Assembly: GCA_036250195.1 (NCBI GenBank)
Contig: JAVHZZ010000011.1
Coordinates: forward strand, 63,048,919 to 63,112,918
Source of the DNA: Mixophyes australis
Lineage: Eukaryota > Chordata > Amphibia > Anura > Limnodynastidae
Direction: 5' to 3'
Length of the DNA: 64,000 bases
The notes beneath the pieces were generated by a model that saw nothing but the letters and a program-made list of their open reading frames with translations, made no database searches and was not told the origin of the DNA. Positions 1-11,848 of this stretch are shown here, one piece after another. The translations under genes and the position numbers were made by a program. Every line of letters begins with the position of its first letter. The stretch's first letter is position 1.

Positions 1-1570
1 AGGACGGCAACTTCCTATCTTGATTAAGAGAATGTCAGGAAAATGATACCAATAGAGCCATCCCATATCCCTCCTGCAGATGGGGTTTTCTCCAGGTAAA
101 ACAAATCCACATCATCCAATTACCACCATGCAGGATTCTCAAGTATACACTGGTGTACCAATGAAATATGTCTGGGTAAAGGTGTATTGAAATGTGCCTA
201 ATGTATTACTGTGTCATACTCAAAGCTTTTGTTATTCAATGTGATAGCCCTAGTGTTATAATAGGTGATAGGGGTATTCATGTTATTGATAATAGATGTA
301 TAATGTATGAGTAGTGGTAACAAATCACATACTTTCGATTAGCCACAAACCAGTGTGAACATAAAGTAACGGTACTAGGTAGAACGTATTAAATAGAATA
401 AGAGTTGGAACTTGATTGAAGTGACTGATAGCTTCGGCCACTAGTCCTTCCCCGCTACCAAAGATCACTCCCGAGCTGCCTCTTAACCTGTTGACTTTTG
501 AAATGTTCTTGACCCCTCTTGGGATGAATTTGTAACTGAGAGACTAGCTTAGACCTTGAGAGAAGGTAAATAGTGAGACAGGAACCGAGAACATCCAAAA
601 CACTGTTTCCTGAAAGGTCACACTAACTGTCAGGATGTTGGATCGGGAGAGTAAGTTGTGGAACAGTAATTTCTTAGGCTCAGGTTATTTGACAGACCGG
701 TACCAGGTGTAGGCTACCAGCATCACGGCTTCTAGGGTAGCAGAGACACACTAGTGTCCATTCCACCCACTGCAGAGGAGCCAACACTCAGAGAAGAGTC
801 CAAGGGCACTCATGAATCTGTTCTGGAAGGCCTCGAATGCAGTTAATAGCACCTGAGCCAAAGGCTAAGACAGTTGTCCATCATGAAGTTGTAGTTTTCC
901 TGTTCTGTGTTTCTTTCATTTCATTCTCTTCTCGGGACGGTCAATTCTTTTAATTATTGGCAGGTGACAGAAACTGGTTCAGGTAATGATAATGAGGTAT
1001 TGGGGATGAAGGAGAAGTTGGTAGCATAATCGGTCCAGCCAATTACTCTATTCAATTCAGGAGTAAAGGAAAATTTGGAAACCTTGGAGCTTGGAGAAAG
1101 TGCGAGGGGCTATTGTCTGAGTAGCATTACGTCCGTAAGTACGTTGACCCCATAGTTAAAAAAAAGGAGATACACCCAGCGATGCCAGTCCAGTAATATT
1201 CGGACTTGAGCAGGCATCCTTGAGAATGATTATCATTCTTGGGAGGGTAAGGTTTTAGACCAAACAAAGTGCTGGGCGTGCCCTCATGTGCCTCAGTGAT
1301 TATATCAAGTAGGACTAGTTCTCTTTCCACTAAATATTCTTGAGGTACCCGAATTATGGGTGAGAGGTCACTAGGGGAAAAGTACAACACCTAGGTCCCT
1401 TAGTCTGGAGTCTGCCAATAGTTTACAAGCTGATCACTGTTAAAATCTGAGTATTGGGAGACTGGGAAGGACGAACAGACAATGGCCCGCCCACAAGTGT
1501 TGATGAAAAGAACTGATGACATTATTAGAAGTGTGTATATTAACGCAAGCTGAAGGAGGTTGTATATGAC
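1..1570. other. Intergenic DNA, no gene seen
   Basis: AT-leaning single-copy-looking sequence. No open frame with family similarity, no tandem array and no terminal repeats were recognised on either strand. Short open frames here have no recognisable motif. Confidence 0.6.
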
Positions 1571-4500
1571 ATTATTGATATTATTATTATTATCCTTTAT
1601 TTGTTAGGCGCCACAAGATTTCCGCAGCGCCGTACACCATACAAACAGTACACTATGCAGGGTGAAACAGTACAAAACAATAAACAGAGATACCAGTACT
1701 TCAGGAGCTCCAGGCAGGTTAAATCAATTAACACGGAGCAGAAGAACAGGTGAGGAGACAGGAGGAAAGAGGGCCCTGCTCAAGTGAGCTTACATCCTAA
1801 GGGAGGGAAAACAGAACAGGCACAAGGGGAGCCAGATAAGGCAAGGGAGAGAGCGAGTGGAGGAGATGAAGGGGTTATGCGGATGGTTGGTAGGCTTTAA
1901 GCAAGGGCTGCACGGGAAAAGTCTTGGATTCTGGAGTGTGAAGAAGTGATAAGAGAGGAGGAGAGGCGGCGATCATTGGCTGAGCGCAGGGAGCGGGCAG
2001 GAGTGTGTATGGAGAGGAGGTTAGAGATGTAGGGGGCAGTAGAGTGGGAGAGAGCCTTGTATGTGGTGGTGAGGAGTTTGAAGAGGATTCTATAGGGGAA
2101 GGGAAGCCAGTGTAGGGCGAGGCAGAGAGGGGAGGCTGAGGAGGAGCGGCGTGAGAGGAAGATGAGTCTTGCGGCCGCATTGAGTACAGATCGGAGGGGG
2201 GAAGAGATGTGAGTGGGGGAGGCCAGTGAGGAGGAGGTTGCAGTAATCCAGGCGGGAGATGATGAGTGCATGAATGATAGTCTTGGCAGCATCCTGAGAG
2301 AGAAAGGGACGGATGCGGGCGATGTTGCGAAGTTGGAAGCGACAGGCTTGGGCAAGGGAGTGAATATAGGGGGCAAAAGAGAGAGAGGAGTCGAGGGTGA
2401 CACCCAGACAGCGGAGTTGGGTGACAGAGGAGATGGTGGTGCCGATGACGACAAAAGAGAGGTTATGGTGGGATGGGAGTCTGGACGGAGGAAAGACAAT
2501 GAGTTCCGTTTTAGAGATATTGATTTTGAGAAAACGCGCAGACATCCAGGAGGAGATGGCGGAGAGGCAGTCAGATACACGAGAGAGGAGGGTGGAAGAA
2601 AGATCAGGGGAGGAGATGTAGAGTTGAATGTCGTCAGCATAAAGGTGATACTGAAGACCGAAGGAGGAGATGAGAGCACCAAGGGAGGAAGTGTAGAGCG
2701 AAAATAGTAGAGGGCCGAGAACAGAGCCCTGCGGAACTCCTACAGGGAGAGGGTAGGGGGAGGAGGAGGAGCCGGACGTGGATACAGAGAAGGAGCGGTT
2801 AGCGAGGTATGAGGTGAACCAGGCGTGGACAGTTCCAGAGAGGCCGAAGGAGAGAAGAGTTTGCAGCAGGAGGGGGTGGTCCACGGTGTCAAAGGCTGCG
2901 GAGAGGTCAAGGAGGATTAGTAGGGAGAAGTGACCCTTGGATTTAGCCGATAGGAGGTCGTTGGTAACCTTGGCAAGGGCAGTTTCGGTGGAGTGAAGAG
3001 GATGGTAGCCAGATTGGAGGGGGTCGAGGAGAGAAAAGTCCGAGAGGTGTCTGGCGAGGCGGCAGCAGACAATCCGCTCCAGTAATTTGGAGGCATAGGG
3101 AAGCAGTGAGATAGGGCGATAATTAGCGAGAGAGGTGGGGTCAAGATTTGGTTTTTTAAGGATAGGGGAGATCAGAGCGTGTTTAAAGGAGGGGACTACA
3201 CCAGAGGAGAGTGATAAGTTGAAGAGGTGTGCAAGGTAAGAGCAGACGGTGGGAGAAAGAGAGCGAAGGAGGTGGGAGGGGATGGGATAGAGCGGGCAGG
3301 TGGAGGGAGGAGAGGAAAGAATAAGGGAGCGAACTTCTTCCCCTGTTGTGGGGCAGAAGGAGCACCAGAGTTGGTTGCTGGAGGGAGGCGAGGCGATGAT
3401 TGTGGCGGGAGAAGGGGAGGAGGAGGTGTTCTGTCTGATGGCCTCAATTCTGCTTGAGAAAAAGGTGGCAAAGTCAGTAGCGGAGAGGGAGGGCGGGACA
3501 GGAGGGGGAGGGGGAGAAAGGAGGGAGTTGAAGGTGGCAAAGAGGTGGCGGGGGTTGGAGGATTGAGAAGAAATGAGGGACTTAAAGAAGGATTGTTTAG
3601 CGAGGGAGAGGGCGGAGCAGAAAGAGGAGAGAATGAATTTAAAGTAAGGGAAGTCAGCCAGGGAACGAGATTTCCTCCAGAGGCGTTCAGTGGTGCAAGA
3701 GCACCTTTGGAGGAAGCGGGTGAGTTTGGAGTGCCAGGGTTGAGGAATAAGGCGGCGCCTGCGGATAGCGGAGGCCGGGGCAACAGCATCGAGGGCAGTA
3801 GTGAGGGAGAGGTTGTAGAGAGAGGATGCCTGGTCAGGGCAGACCAGGGAGGGAAGTGGTGATAGTAGAGTTTCAAGAGAGGAGGAGAAAGAGGTGGGGT
3901 CGATAGCGTCAAGGTTGCGCCTAGTGAGGGTGGCTTTAGGCGGGGCGGGAGTAGGGGAGGAGGACAGAGTGAAGGAGAGGAGATGGTGGTCAGAGAGTGG
4001 GAAGGGAGAGTTGGAGAAGTCAGAGAAATCACAGAGATGAGAGAAGACAAGGTCGAGGGAGTGACCAAGACAGTGGGTGGGGGAGGAGGTCCACTGAGTG
4101 AGGCCAAGAGAGGTGGAAAGGGCGAGAAGTTTGATGGTGGCAGGGTCGGAACGGTTATCAATGGGGATATTAAAGTCGCCAAGTATGATGGAGGGGAGGT
4201 CAGAGGCGAGGTAGTGGGGGAGCCAGGCAGCAAAGTTGTCGAGAAAGAGGGTTGTGGGGCCCGGGGGACGGTAGATGACAGAGACACGGAGGTGGATAGG
4301 AGAGAAGAGACGGATGGAGTGAACTTCGAAGGAGGAGAAGGAGAGGGAAGGTAAAGTGGGAATAACCCGAAAAGTACAGTTAGGGGACAGGAGGAGGCCC
4401 ACTCCACCACCTGGGCGCTCATCCGGTCTGGTGGAGTGAGTGAAGGAAAGGCCTCCGTAGGAGAGAGCAGCAGGAGAGGCAGTGTCAGAAGATGTAAGCC

Positions 4501-5880
4501 AGGTTTCAGTGATGGCAAGAAGATTTAGAGAGTTGGAGATGAAGAGGTCATGGACAGAGGATAGTTTGTTACGGATGGACCTGGAATTCCAGAGGGCACA
4601 TGAGAAAGGGAGGGTGGGAGCGGTGGAGATTCGGATGAGATTGTCTGGGTTAGTGGAGCGGGGGGGAGGGTGAGAGGAGGGGTAGTGAGAGTAGGGCAAG
4701 AGAGGGGGGCTGGGGGAGAGGATAGGTATAGGAAAGGAGCGGGGCGGCATTGTACAGTGCAATATCAAAGGTAATGGCAAAGACAATATGAAATATGAAT
4801 TGCAATAAGAATAAGAATGCAGTAAATATGGTGCAGTAAAATTAAGATAAAGTGCAGATGGATGAAATAAATAAATGAAGATGAGATGAAATGAACTAAA
4901 AGCGAATAAAATTATAATAAAAAAAATAAAATAAGGTAATAAATTAAAATAATACTAAATAGTAATAAATAGGATAAAATAAAATTACTGTGCAAATAAC
5001 ATTAAAATGAAATACAGAACAATAGTATAAAATAGAATACAATACAATGCAATACCAGTTGTGGAAAACGGGAGAGTCCAGGTAGGAGAGTCCAGGTGGG
5101 AGCGTCCAGAGACCAGGGAAGGGGAGAGTCCAGAGATAGGTCGCTGTAGCCATCCAGAGGGACCGGAGAACAGGAAACAACTCAGCGGGAGACGTGGCAG
5201 GCAGGCAGGCCAGTAGCGGGGGACAGGAAGAAGACCAGGCAGCAGGAAGATGAGATGGCAGGAGACTAGGCGGTTGGAGTCCAGAGGAAATGGCCGACAG
5301 CAGGCAGCAGGAAGATGAGATGGCGGCAGACTAGGCGGCTGGAGTCCAAAGGAAATGGCCGGCAGACCCGGCGGTGGAAGAAACAAGGACGTGGCCGGCA
5401 GCAGGAGGATGTGTGAGCAAATGAGGAATGCCACAGAACTAGTAGCCGTTAATGGAGCCGGGGATCCGAGCAGGGGAGCCTCCAAGCGGGACACAGCTGG
5501 CGGCGCTGAGACATCTGGAGCCAGGGATGGCAGAAGGCAGCAGACTGGAGGTGAGAAGCCAGCAGGACTGGTGGTCGGAGGTCAGAGGTCGACGGCTGGA
5601 CCGGAGGAAGGCCCAAGCCGCGGCCTGTAGTAGGTGGACGTGGCGGCGGCGGCCGGGAGCAGAGTCAGTGATGAGCAGCTGGGCCAGGGCCGGAGCCGGA
5701 CGGTGAGCCAGGTAGGAGCAGCGGGCCAGAGCAGAGGGCTCGATTAGGAGGCACCGCGGGAGGCAGCCATTCAGAGGATCGCCGACGGGGCTGGAACCAG
5801 GAGTGAGTGGAGGTAAGTGAGGCGGGTGGAGGAGGGAAGGAAAACGGAGAGGCGCCGGGCTGCTCACGGGAAATCAGGAG
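1571..5880 (-). mobile_element. L2-like LINE retrotransposon, near full length (copy 1)
   Basis: Read on the minus strand, the element has a GC-rich leader (about 5880-5100), an AT-rich leader stretch (about 5080-4790), one long endonuclease-reverse transcriptase frame from 4750, and a 3' end at about 1574-1640. The 3' tail reads as a short GC-rich segment (GCGCTGCGG), then GGCGCC and AATAAA-type sequence, ending in an ATT microsatellite. That kind of tail is familiar from L2/CR1-clade LINEs of fish and frogs. The 5' boundary near 5880 is approximate: it is set by where similarity to copy 2 (55.3-57.0 kb) and the GC-rich leader end. No target duplication was identified. Confidence 0.85.
1895..4750 (-). 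pseudogene. LINE ORF2: APE endonuclease plus reverse transcriptase, one frameshift
   Basis: Encodes the replication protein of an L2/CR1-type LINE, which nicks target DNA and reverse-transcribes its own RNA there. The start is taken as the ATG at 4748-4750, matching the ATG of copy 2 at 56361. Endonuclease motifs in order: ITETWL, a GGGVGLLL block, GDFNI and SDHHLL. Reverse transcriptase blocks: [32 protein letters not shown], the catalytic YADD, and RCLGVTLD. The long frame drifts into nonsense near 2200, while similarity ([14 protein letters not shown]) resumes in another minus frame and runs to about 1895. The switch falls at a run of six G near 2196-2201, consistent with a one-base indel. 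No separate ORF1 was recognised. Apart from the frameshift the catalytic residues look intact. Confidence 0.88.
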
Positions 5881-5885
5881 CCAGG

Positions 5886-6630
5886 TGTAAGACCCCAGTG
5901 GAGTGCTCGCGTGGCACGTCCGTCCTCCTCCACAGTTTTGATAGACATAGGATGATGCTATTGATGAACATGAAGTGTTTAAATGTATTCTGAGCTTAAA
6001 GACATGCGTTGGACAGATGAACCTGTTAAACTTGAAGAACTGTAGTAGAGGATTCTGCATAGCTGATACATGTTCTATTGTACTTTGTACCTTTCCAAAT
6101 AATGTATTAAGTGTTTTATTGCACCCTTGAAGGGCATACAAAAGGTTATCTCCAAGCTCCAGAGATGTACGGTCTATAGTAAAAGAAGAAATCGTTTTGA
6201 GGATTAAGACTCTCTCTTATGATAACTTGTTTTCATACACCAAGGGGGACTTGCATTACATAGCAATGAAACGTGGTACTGAGATCCTGCATATAACATC
6301 TTTAAGGTGATAGTTTATTATACTATCAAAGGGTGGAACTGTCGAAGTCGTATAATTGGATGAACGAAAATATATTTGTTGATATTGTTTTATTGGTCGA
6401 TTGCACTCAGTATGCCACGCTACACGTGGCATATTGCGATCGCACGGTAAAATACGCACGTACACACTCGCATTACAACATTTAGTTATTTATGTAATTC
6501 ATATTCATATTGGTTCCGTTACACAGTCATTTATGAGCAGATAGTATTTAGTTTATTATTAGTTTATATAATATGATTATATGTACACTTCAGTATTATT
6601 TAAGGTTCAGGTTATAAGAAAGGTATCAAG
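5886..6630. other. Unassigned AT-rich DNA with a short palindrome
   Basis: No gene or known repeat recognised. It contains a short perfect palindrome-like hairpin at about 6411-6432 (ATGCCACG / CGTGGCAT, three-base loop) and a smaller one near 6307-6325. These may be remnants of old inverted-repeat elements. Confidence 0.4.
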
Positions 6631-6631
6631 T

Positions 6632-6749
6632 CTAGTATCATATTAAACCCTTATTCACCAGCAGCTGTCCGATGCATTCGGTGAAGAGATCGCACATTGC
6701 ATACTCTAGTTATTGATGTTAGGGAATAAACCTTTAATATGATACTGAC
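6632..6749. repeat. Short inverted repeat
   Basis: An arm of about 26 bases beginning AGTATCATATTAAACCC (near 6635) is matched in reverse complement by GGGAATAAACCTTTAATATGATACT (near 6722). A smaller TTCACC/GGTGAA hairpin lies between them. It may be a small foldback or MITE remnant; no target duplication was identified. Confidence 0.45.
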
Positions 6750-7165
6750 ATAAAATGCTAATAGACTAATTGTAACTGGAGATTCAGGCGGGAAGAACAG
6801 AGCTCATCCCCTGGAGAGATGACCCCCACCTTTGGATTTCTTAGATTAAACCAGCCTATGACCTGTTTACCCTGGACCCATCTGATGTCTGGACCTATAG
6901 AAGCAAGCCACGTCATCTCTATTGTTCACTCTGTAACACTGCCTGTATATATAATCATAACTGCACCCCCACTAGCCTCAGTCTACTCTGAACACAGTAT
7001 TCAAGGGTGAATTACTGTCCACTGGTTCCCATGGTTAGCGCAGCGGTATGTATGTATCTTTTGGTATTGGCTGTACTGTACCGTATCATAATATAATCAT
7101 GTGTTGAACTGTTAAACTTTGCATCTGCTAAAATAAATCACTTTGTGCGTTAGAAACACAATACA
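6717..7165 (+). repeat. Possible solo LTR with promoter and polyA-like signals
   Basis: The block starts TGTTAGGG, has a TATATATAA box at about 6944-6955 and an AATAAA signal near 7132, in the order U3 promoter, R, polyA expected of an LTR. There is no flanking coding sequence and no convincing target duplication. The call rests only on the ordered signals; it could be an unrelated repeat with its own promoter. Confidence 0.3.
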
Positions 7166-7295
7166 ATCGCTTGGGCAATGATTATTTGAAAATTATAGAA
7201 TTAATTTAATAGAGTGGTGCCGTTGCCCAGGGCACAAGGCCAAGGGGGCGCAGCAGTCGCCCGCTACATGCCTCTGTACCTTCCTCCCTTAAGTT

Positions 7296-7636
7296 CTGCA
7301 GTGGAACGCACATGCGTTCCACTAACAGGACTGTTTGGTGGAAGCAGCCAAACTTTTGACAGAAAGGAGCTATTTGGTGAAGCCATCGCAGGTAAAGCCT
7401 CCTGCGGCCTGGCACAGCATATCCTAGGACAGGGCGCTATAAAGGGGATAAAAGGAGCAGCAACCGGAGTGGCCGGAGATTTGTATTGAGCTCGTATAGC
7501 TATGGATGAGAGAGGACAACAGTTGGGTGAACTGGAGGATAAGACGGAACGCATGTCATCAAGTGCCGAAGCCTTCTCTAAACATGCACATGAGCTGATG
7601 CTGAAATACAAGGACAAGAAGTGGTACCAGTTTTAA
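7296..7636 (+). pseudogene. STXBP5-like: Tomosyn (STXBP5/STXBP5L) C-terminal fragment with R-SNARE motif, one in-frame stop
   Basis: Tomosyn is a cytosolic syntaxin-binding regulator of exocytosis; its C-terminal VAMP-like coil assembles with syntaxin and SNAP25. The frame here reads through PLTGLFGGSS, ELFGEA, AQHILGQG and GIKGAATGVAGDL, then the R-SNARE segment MDERGQQLGELEDKTERM, SFSKHAHELMLKYKDKK and the terminal WYQF followed by TAA at 7634-7636. A TGA at 7487-7489 interrupts the frame in the linker just before the SNARE coil, where family members carry a basic Ala/Arg stretch; CGA to TGA is the simplest origin. The linker and SNARE coil are contiguous without an intron, which favours a retrocopy fragment, although a pyrimidine-rich acceptor-like stretch ends at the CAG at 7299-7301. 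No polyA tail or upstream exons were seen. Confidence 0.8.
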
Positions 7637-8282
7637 GTAACGGTGCCATAGGAGGAATGAAGTTTTTCGGCCCATCAGAGACTGCGCATTGACTCCAGCA
7701 TTCTCCAGCAACACTGTGTGCAGCACTTCATGGTGTGGGGTCCACAAGGGAGACGGCGCTTACACCGAAGGAGCAAACTGCACCACTACCTTAGTAACAC
7801 TCTTCTCAGAGACTAGCAGCTATGATTACATCACTACTAGGACTTTCTCACAAGGGCATGTCAACTTTTCTAAAGTGTTTTCTGAAAACAAAAATATAAG
7901 TGTCCTGTGAAAACTAGGCTTATCTGCACTCCTGGTGACAAACTACGCAGACAATGTAGATTTCTAATTTCCATGACAAGAAGAGACGCATGCTGGGGAG
8001 AAAGGGTTTATATCTTAGAGACACAGAAAAAGGTGCATTCCTTACAGAGGTCAGAACAGAACGACAGTATTTTCATTGTGCGCCTAGTTACTGCTGTTTA
8101 ACTTAGAGCTTTGTCTTTGCTGCACTTAGAGCCTCACCGCGTTGTTTCCTGCAGGAGAAGGACATGAGCACAGAACTGTACAGATGTATAAAGAGAGGAA
8201 TTATCTTTTGTCCCAGACACTGGGCTGCACTGTTCTGTACCATGTAAATGGTGCACAGCCAGCAGGTTACATGAGGTAGGTA
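7637..8282. other. Possible 3' UTR-like or intergenic sequence after the tomosyn copy
   Basis: No gene or repeat recognised. If the tomosyn copy came from mRNA, this stretch may include its 3' UTR, but no polyA tract is visible before the hAT element at 8291. Confidence 0.35.
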
Positions 8283-8538
8283 CCAGTCGCCAGTGTCGGA
8301 CTGGGGCATGAAGGGCCCACCGGGGAATGCAACACTAGGGGCCTACCAAAGGGGGTGTGGTCAGCCATCATCGAGGCGGGACCAGACACTAGAGGGGGAA
8401 TGGTCAGTCCACGAAGGACAGCTAGCACCATAGTGTAGTATGTAAAGAATGCAGTATGTGTATAAAGAGTACACAGTGTTGACCTGCCCCTTAGATTGGG
8501 CAGAACAGTCACCAAAAATCAGGATTGTCCCACTAGAC

Positions 8539-8685
8539 CAGGATTGGCTAAGTTGTGGCACTCCAGGTGTTGTGAAACTACAAACCCCAGCATACTTTGC
8601 CAATATATAGAAGCTTATTGCTGGAAGGATATGCTGGGACTTATAGTTTCACAACACCTGGAGTACCACAGGTTAGCCAAGCCTG
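8539..8685. mobile_element. Palindromic hAT-type MITE nested in the larger hAT element
   Basis: A 147-bp near-palindrome (CAGGATTGGCTAAG... ...TTAGCCAAGCCTG), whose arms share the CTCCAGGTGTTGTGAAACTA core. It is flanked by perfect 8-bp duplications CACTAGAC at 8531-8538 and 8686-8693. It must have inserted after, or moved together with, the surrounding element. Confidence 0.88.
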
Positions 8686-9039
8686 CACTAGACTCGGATC
8701 ATTTGACAGACTGTCCTACCTGTTGTTGTCACTTTTAACACCTGTGGCTGCTGGTTTACTTAGTTGCGGCTTGTCTGGATCCTGGAATGTTGAGGGCCGG
8801 CCCTATTTGGAAAAAATAATGGGTACATTTAGAAACGTCAACCATCCCTGCCATTAAATAAACAGCACCCACATTCAATTATAGACCCAAACCAACTCAG
8901 CATTAAAGGTCCCATCACCCCTCCCTATAGTGTTCTCTGTGCAGCCCCCCCCCCCCACTATAGTTTAGCATAGGCAGCCCCCTATAGTTTAGTATAGATA
9001 GGCAGCCCCCCTATGCCACATAGTAGTGCCTCCAAAACA

Positions 9040-9318
9040 ATGTTATGCCACACAGTAGCGCCCCCAAAACAATGTTATGCCACATAGTGCCCCAAATGTT
9101 ATGCCACAGTGCCCCAAATGTTATGCCACAGTGCCCCATATGTTATGCCACATAGTGCCCTCAATGTTATGACACATAGTGCCCCCAATGTTATGCCACA
9201 TAGTGCCCCATATGTTATGCCACAGTGCCCCATATGTTATGCCACATAGTGCCCCAAATGTTATGCCACATAGTGCCCCAAATGTTATGCCACAGTGCCC
9301 CAAATGTTATGCCACAAA
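9040..9318. repeat. Tandem array, unit about 17-24 bp
   Basis: Repeated GTTATGCCACATAGTGCCCC-type units with variable length (with or without CATA), lying inside the 1.3-kb hAT element. Open frames across it are repeat artefacts. Confidence 0.85.
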
Positions 9319-9941
9319 TCGTTTAAAAATATACTTACCAATATCTTGCTTGCTGCAGGCTCTCTGTCCTTCTCTCTTCAGCGGCGGCAGGTGGGAAGAT
9401 CAGCTGACAGGAGGAGGGGGCGGGTCACATGATCACAGCTGTGATCGCAATTGAGCAGCAGGGACGCCGGGTTCTCGGGGGCCTCCAGGTAAGCTCCGCC
9501 AACTGGTGAAAGGGTGTGTGGCCGTACGGTAGCAGGGCCTATCGGTGGTTTAACCGGTTGTCCGCTGGGCCAGTCCAACACTGCCAGTCACCCAATTCTT
9601 TCAATAGAATAGTTCTTAAAATTAAAGCAAAATGTATGTGTTTGAAATTAAAGTTTAATTTGACATCCCTTTAAAAAAAATATAAAAATAGCTGAGCAAG
9701 TGTGCTGCATATTGAAATGCTTCTTGCCCTCACTGAATAAAAGCCATTTTTCTAGCACTCAATGTTAGGTTTAATAGAGACTTTAAGGCTATGAGGGGGA
9801 AGGTGTACCATGTAAATACGTTGTTAAGATACTTTGCAAATCAAATAGTAATATTTTTTACATTTTTCATAGCTAGAAACTGAGATTACTTCATCTTATC
9901 CATAAGAAGCATTTGTTAATTTTCACTGTTGCACATGGAAT

Positions 9942-10107
9942 CAGGGCCGTAACTAAGGCTGGGCGATGGGGGCGACCGCCCAGGGCGCAACGCTGAAGGG
10001 GGGCGCAGTTTAGGAATATTTTGGGGTCGTTTGATTAAAATTGAGGGCTAGGGGGGCGGCATTTTTTTTTCTCGCCTCAGGCGCTAGAATTCTAAGTTAC
10101 GGCTCTG
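9942..10107. mobile_element. hAT-type MITE, 166 bp
   Basis: Terminal inverted repeats CAGGGCCGTAACT / AGTTACGGCTCTG, flanked by perfect 8-bp duplications CATGGAAT (9934-9941 and 10108-10115). The interior is G-rich with no coding capacity. Confidence 0.92.
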
Positions 10108-10229
10108 CATGGAATTTATAGGAACATTTTTCTTCAAGCTTTCTTACAAGGTACAAAATGATTGTTGATGAAGGTCAGTTTGCCCTTCCATACAGTCATC
10201 AATACAGTTAATTTATCTGAATCCCACCA

Positions 10230-10230
10230 C

Positions 10231-10283
<53 letters not shown>

Positions 10284-10284
10284 T
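10230..10284. repeat. GT/TA dinucleotide microsatellite
   Basis: GTGTGT runs into an uninterrupted TA run. It is followed by a short inverted motif AAGGGCAC...GTGCCCTT at about 10287-10306. Confidence 0.9.
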
Positions 10285-10309
10285 ATAAGGGCACAGTCGT
10301 GCCCTTATA

Positions 10310-11340
10310 TTAAGGTTACATCTAAAAAACGTCATTTTCCCATAGGGAATTTGTGAGAGGGGGGCATTGTGTTTGAGGGTCTACATTTTAAAAAGTGTTA
10401 AAGCTATTAAACTGAAATTTGGCATGCGAATGGAGAACTGTCCACAGGTGCCGCACGTGAAATTTCAGAAAAAAAGAATAAAAAATGACAATTTAGGAAC
10501 AATCTAAAATTCAAAATCTGTCCGTTTTTTTTCTACTTCCTGTTTCGCAAAAGTCACCGTTTTTCTGGGTTTTTTGGGGGAGCGTAACTCAGTGTACAGG
10601 GCGTTTAAAGACACACAGTAAGTTTTGTTAGAAAGCTGTGAGGGCTGAGGAGTGCCTTTGAGGGTTCACAAGTTTGAGAAAATTTGGTAAAACATGCCCC
10701 ATTTTAAAGATAGGGGATTTCAGATAACTTCATAGCGTTGCGCATGTCTGATTGAGTCTTGTGCTGGGTGTACTGAAAATGGCTTCACTTGGGAGCACAA
10801 ATATGGCTGTGCTTTCCCCGCATACCGATTTTCTTTTGTAAACTGCAGACAAATTAGAGATATTTGTTGACTGAAGATTGGCTGGTTAGTGTTTTGGGAC
10901 TAAGTGGGGGACACATTGTATAATTTTTAGCCCTGGCATCGCTCTTATTTTAAAGTTTAATCCCCCGTGCGATGCCAGAGGCGGCTGTTTCAGAGTCCAT
11001 TTTAAAGTTCCCGTCCCTCAGTGACATCAGTTAATTTATTCACTGCACTGAGGCTGGGGGCGGGAAATTTAAAAGTGCTCTGTAGAGGAAAACCTGACTA
11101 GCTTGATATCTTGATATGGTGGTGCTGTACTGTGGGATCAGAGCGCTCCCCTGCCAGGACACCACTCCTCACATCTCCCCTGCTATGACTCCGCTCTATC
11201 CCCAGCATGTCTTTACTATTATGTGTGCCTGCAGTGCAGCCCCAGCAGCAGGGACGGATTCAGGAGGGGGGACGATTGACCTCCCTAGCATACTGCCAGG
11301 ATCGAAGTGCCTAAAGGTATTAAACACAAGCAAGATCACT
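10310..11340. other. No gene seen; unassigned sequence
   Basis: No coding similarity, terminal repeats or arrays were recognised. Short open frames (for example from 11116) run into the minisatellite that follows and have no known motif. Confidence 0.45.
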
Positions 11341-11344
11341 ATTA

Positions 11345-11848
11345 GTAATATCAGGTTATTCGCTCCCTCTCTCCTCCTCCCGCTGTCATCCGATCCCATT
11401 CTCCTCCTCCCGCTGCCATCTTATCCCACTCTCCTTCTCCTCCTCCCGCTGCCATCTGATCCCCCTCTCCTCCTCCTCATCCCGCTGTCATCTTATCCCC
11501 CTTTCGTCCTCCCGCTGCCATCTGATCCCCTTCTCCTTCTCCTCATCCCGGTGCCATTTGATCCCCCTCTCCAGCTCCTCCTACCGCTGCCATCTGATCC
11601 CGCTCTCCTCCTCCTCGTCCCGCTGTCATTTAATCCCACTCTCCTTCTCCTTGTTCCGCTGCCATCTGATCCCTCTCTTCCTTCTCCTTGTTCCGCTGCC
11701 ATCTGATCCCCCTCTCCTCCTCCTCGTCACGCTGTCATTTAATCCCCCTCTCCTCCTCCCGCTGCCATCTGATCCCCCTCTCCTTCTCCTAGTCCCGCTG
11801 CCATTTGATCCCCTTCTCCTCCTCCTCGTCCCGCTGTCATCTTATCCC
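11345..11848. repeat. Minisatellite, unit roughly 30-45 bp
   Basis: Degenerate tandem units of the form CCGCTGYCATCTKATCCC followed by CTCTCCTCCTCCTC. The last unit is interrupted by the solo LTR at 11849: the ATCCC target duplication belongs to the unit. Open frames through the array are artefacts of the repeat. Confidence 0.9.

Larger units (their letters stand above)
8291..9583. mobile_element. Non-autonomous hAT-type element, 1.3 kb
   Basis: Ends are inverted copies of CAGTGTYGGACTGG (8291 onward, and CCAGTCCAACACTG ending at 9583). It is flanked by 8-bp duplications CCAGTCGC (8283-8290) and CCAGTCAC (9584-9591), which differ at one base. The 8-bp duplication and CAG...CTG ends are the hAT hallmark. 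No transposase is encoded. The interior holds a nested MITE and a short tandem array. Confidence 0.8.

Noticed and set aside
3196..4518. A 440-codon minus-strand frame overlapping the LINE ORF2
   Set aside because: Pro/Ser/Leu-rich shadow of the endonuclease-RT frame, with no motif of its own.
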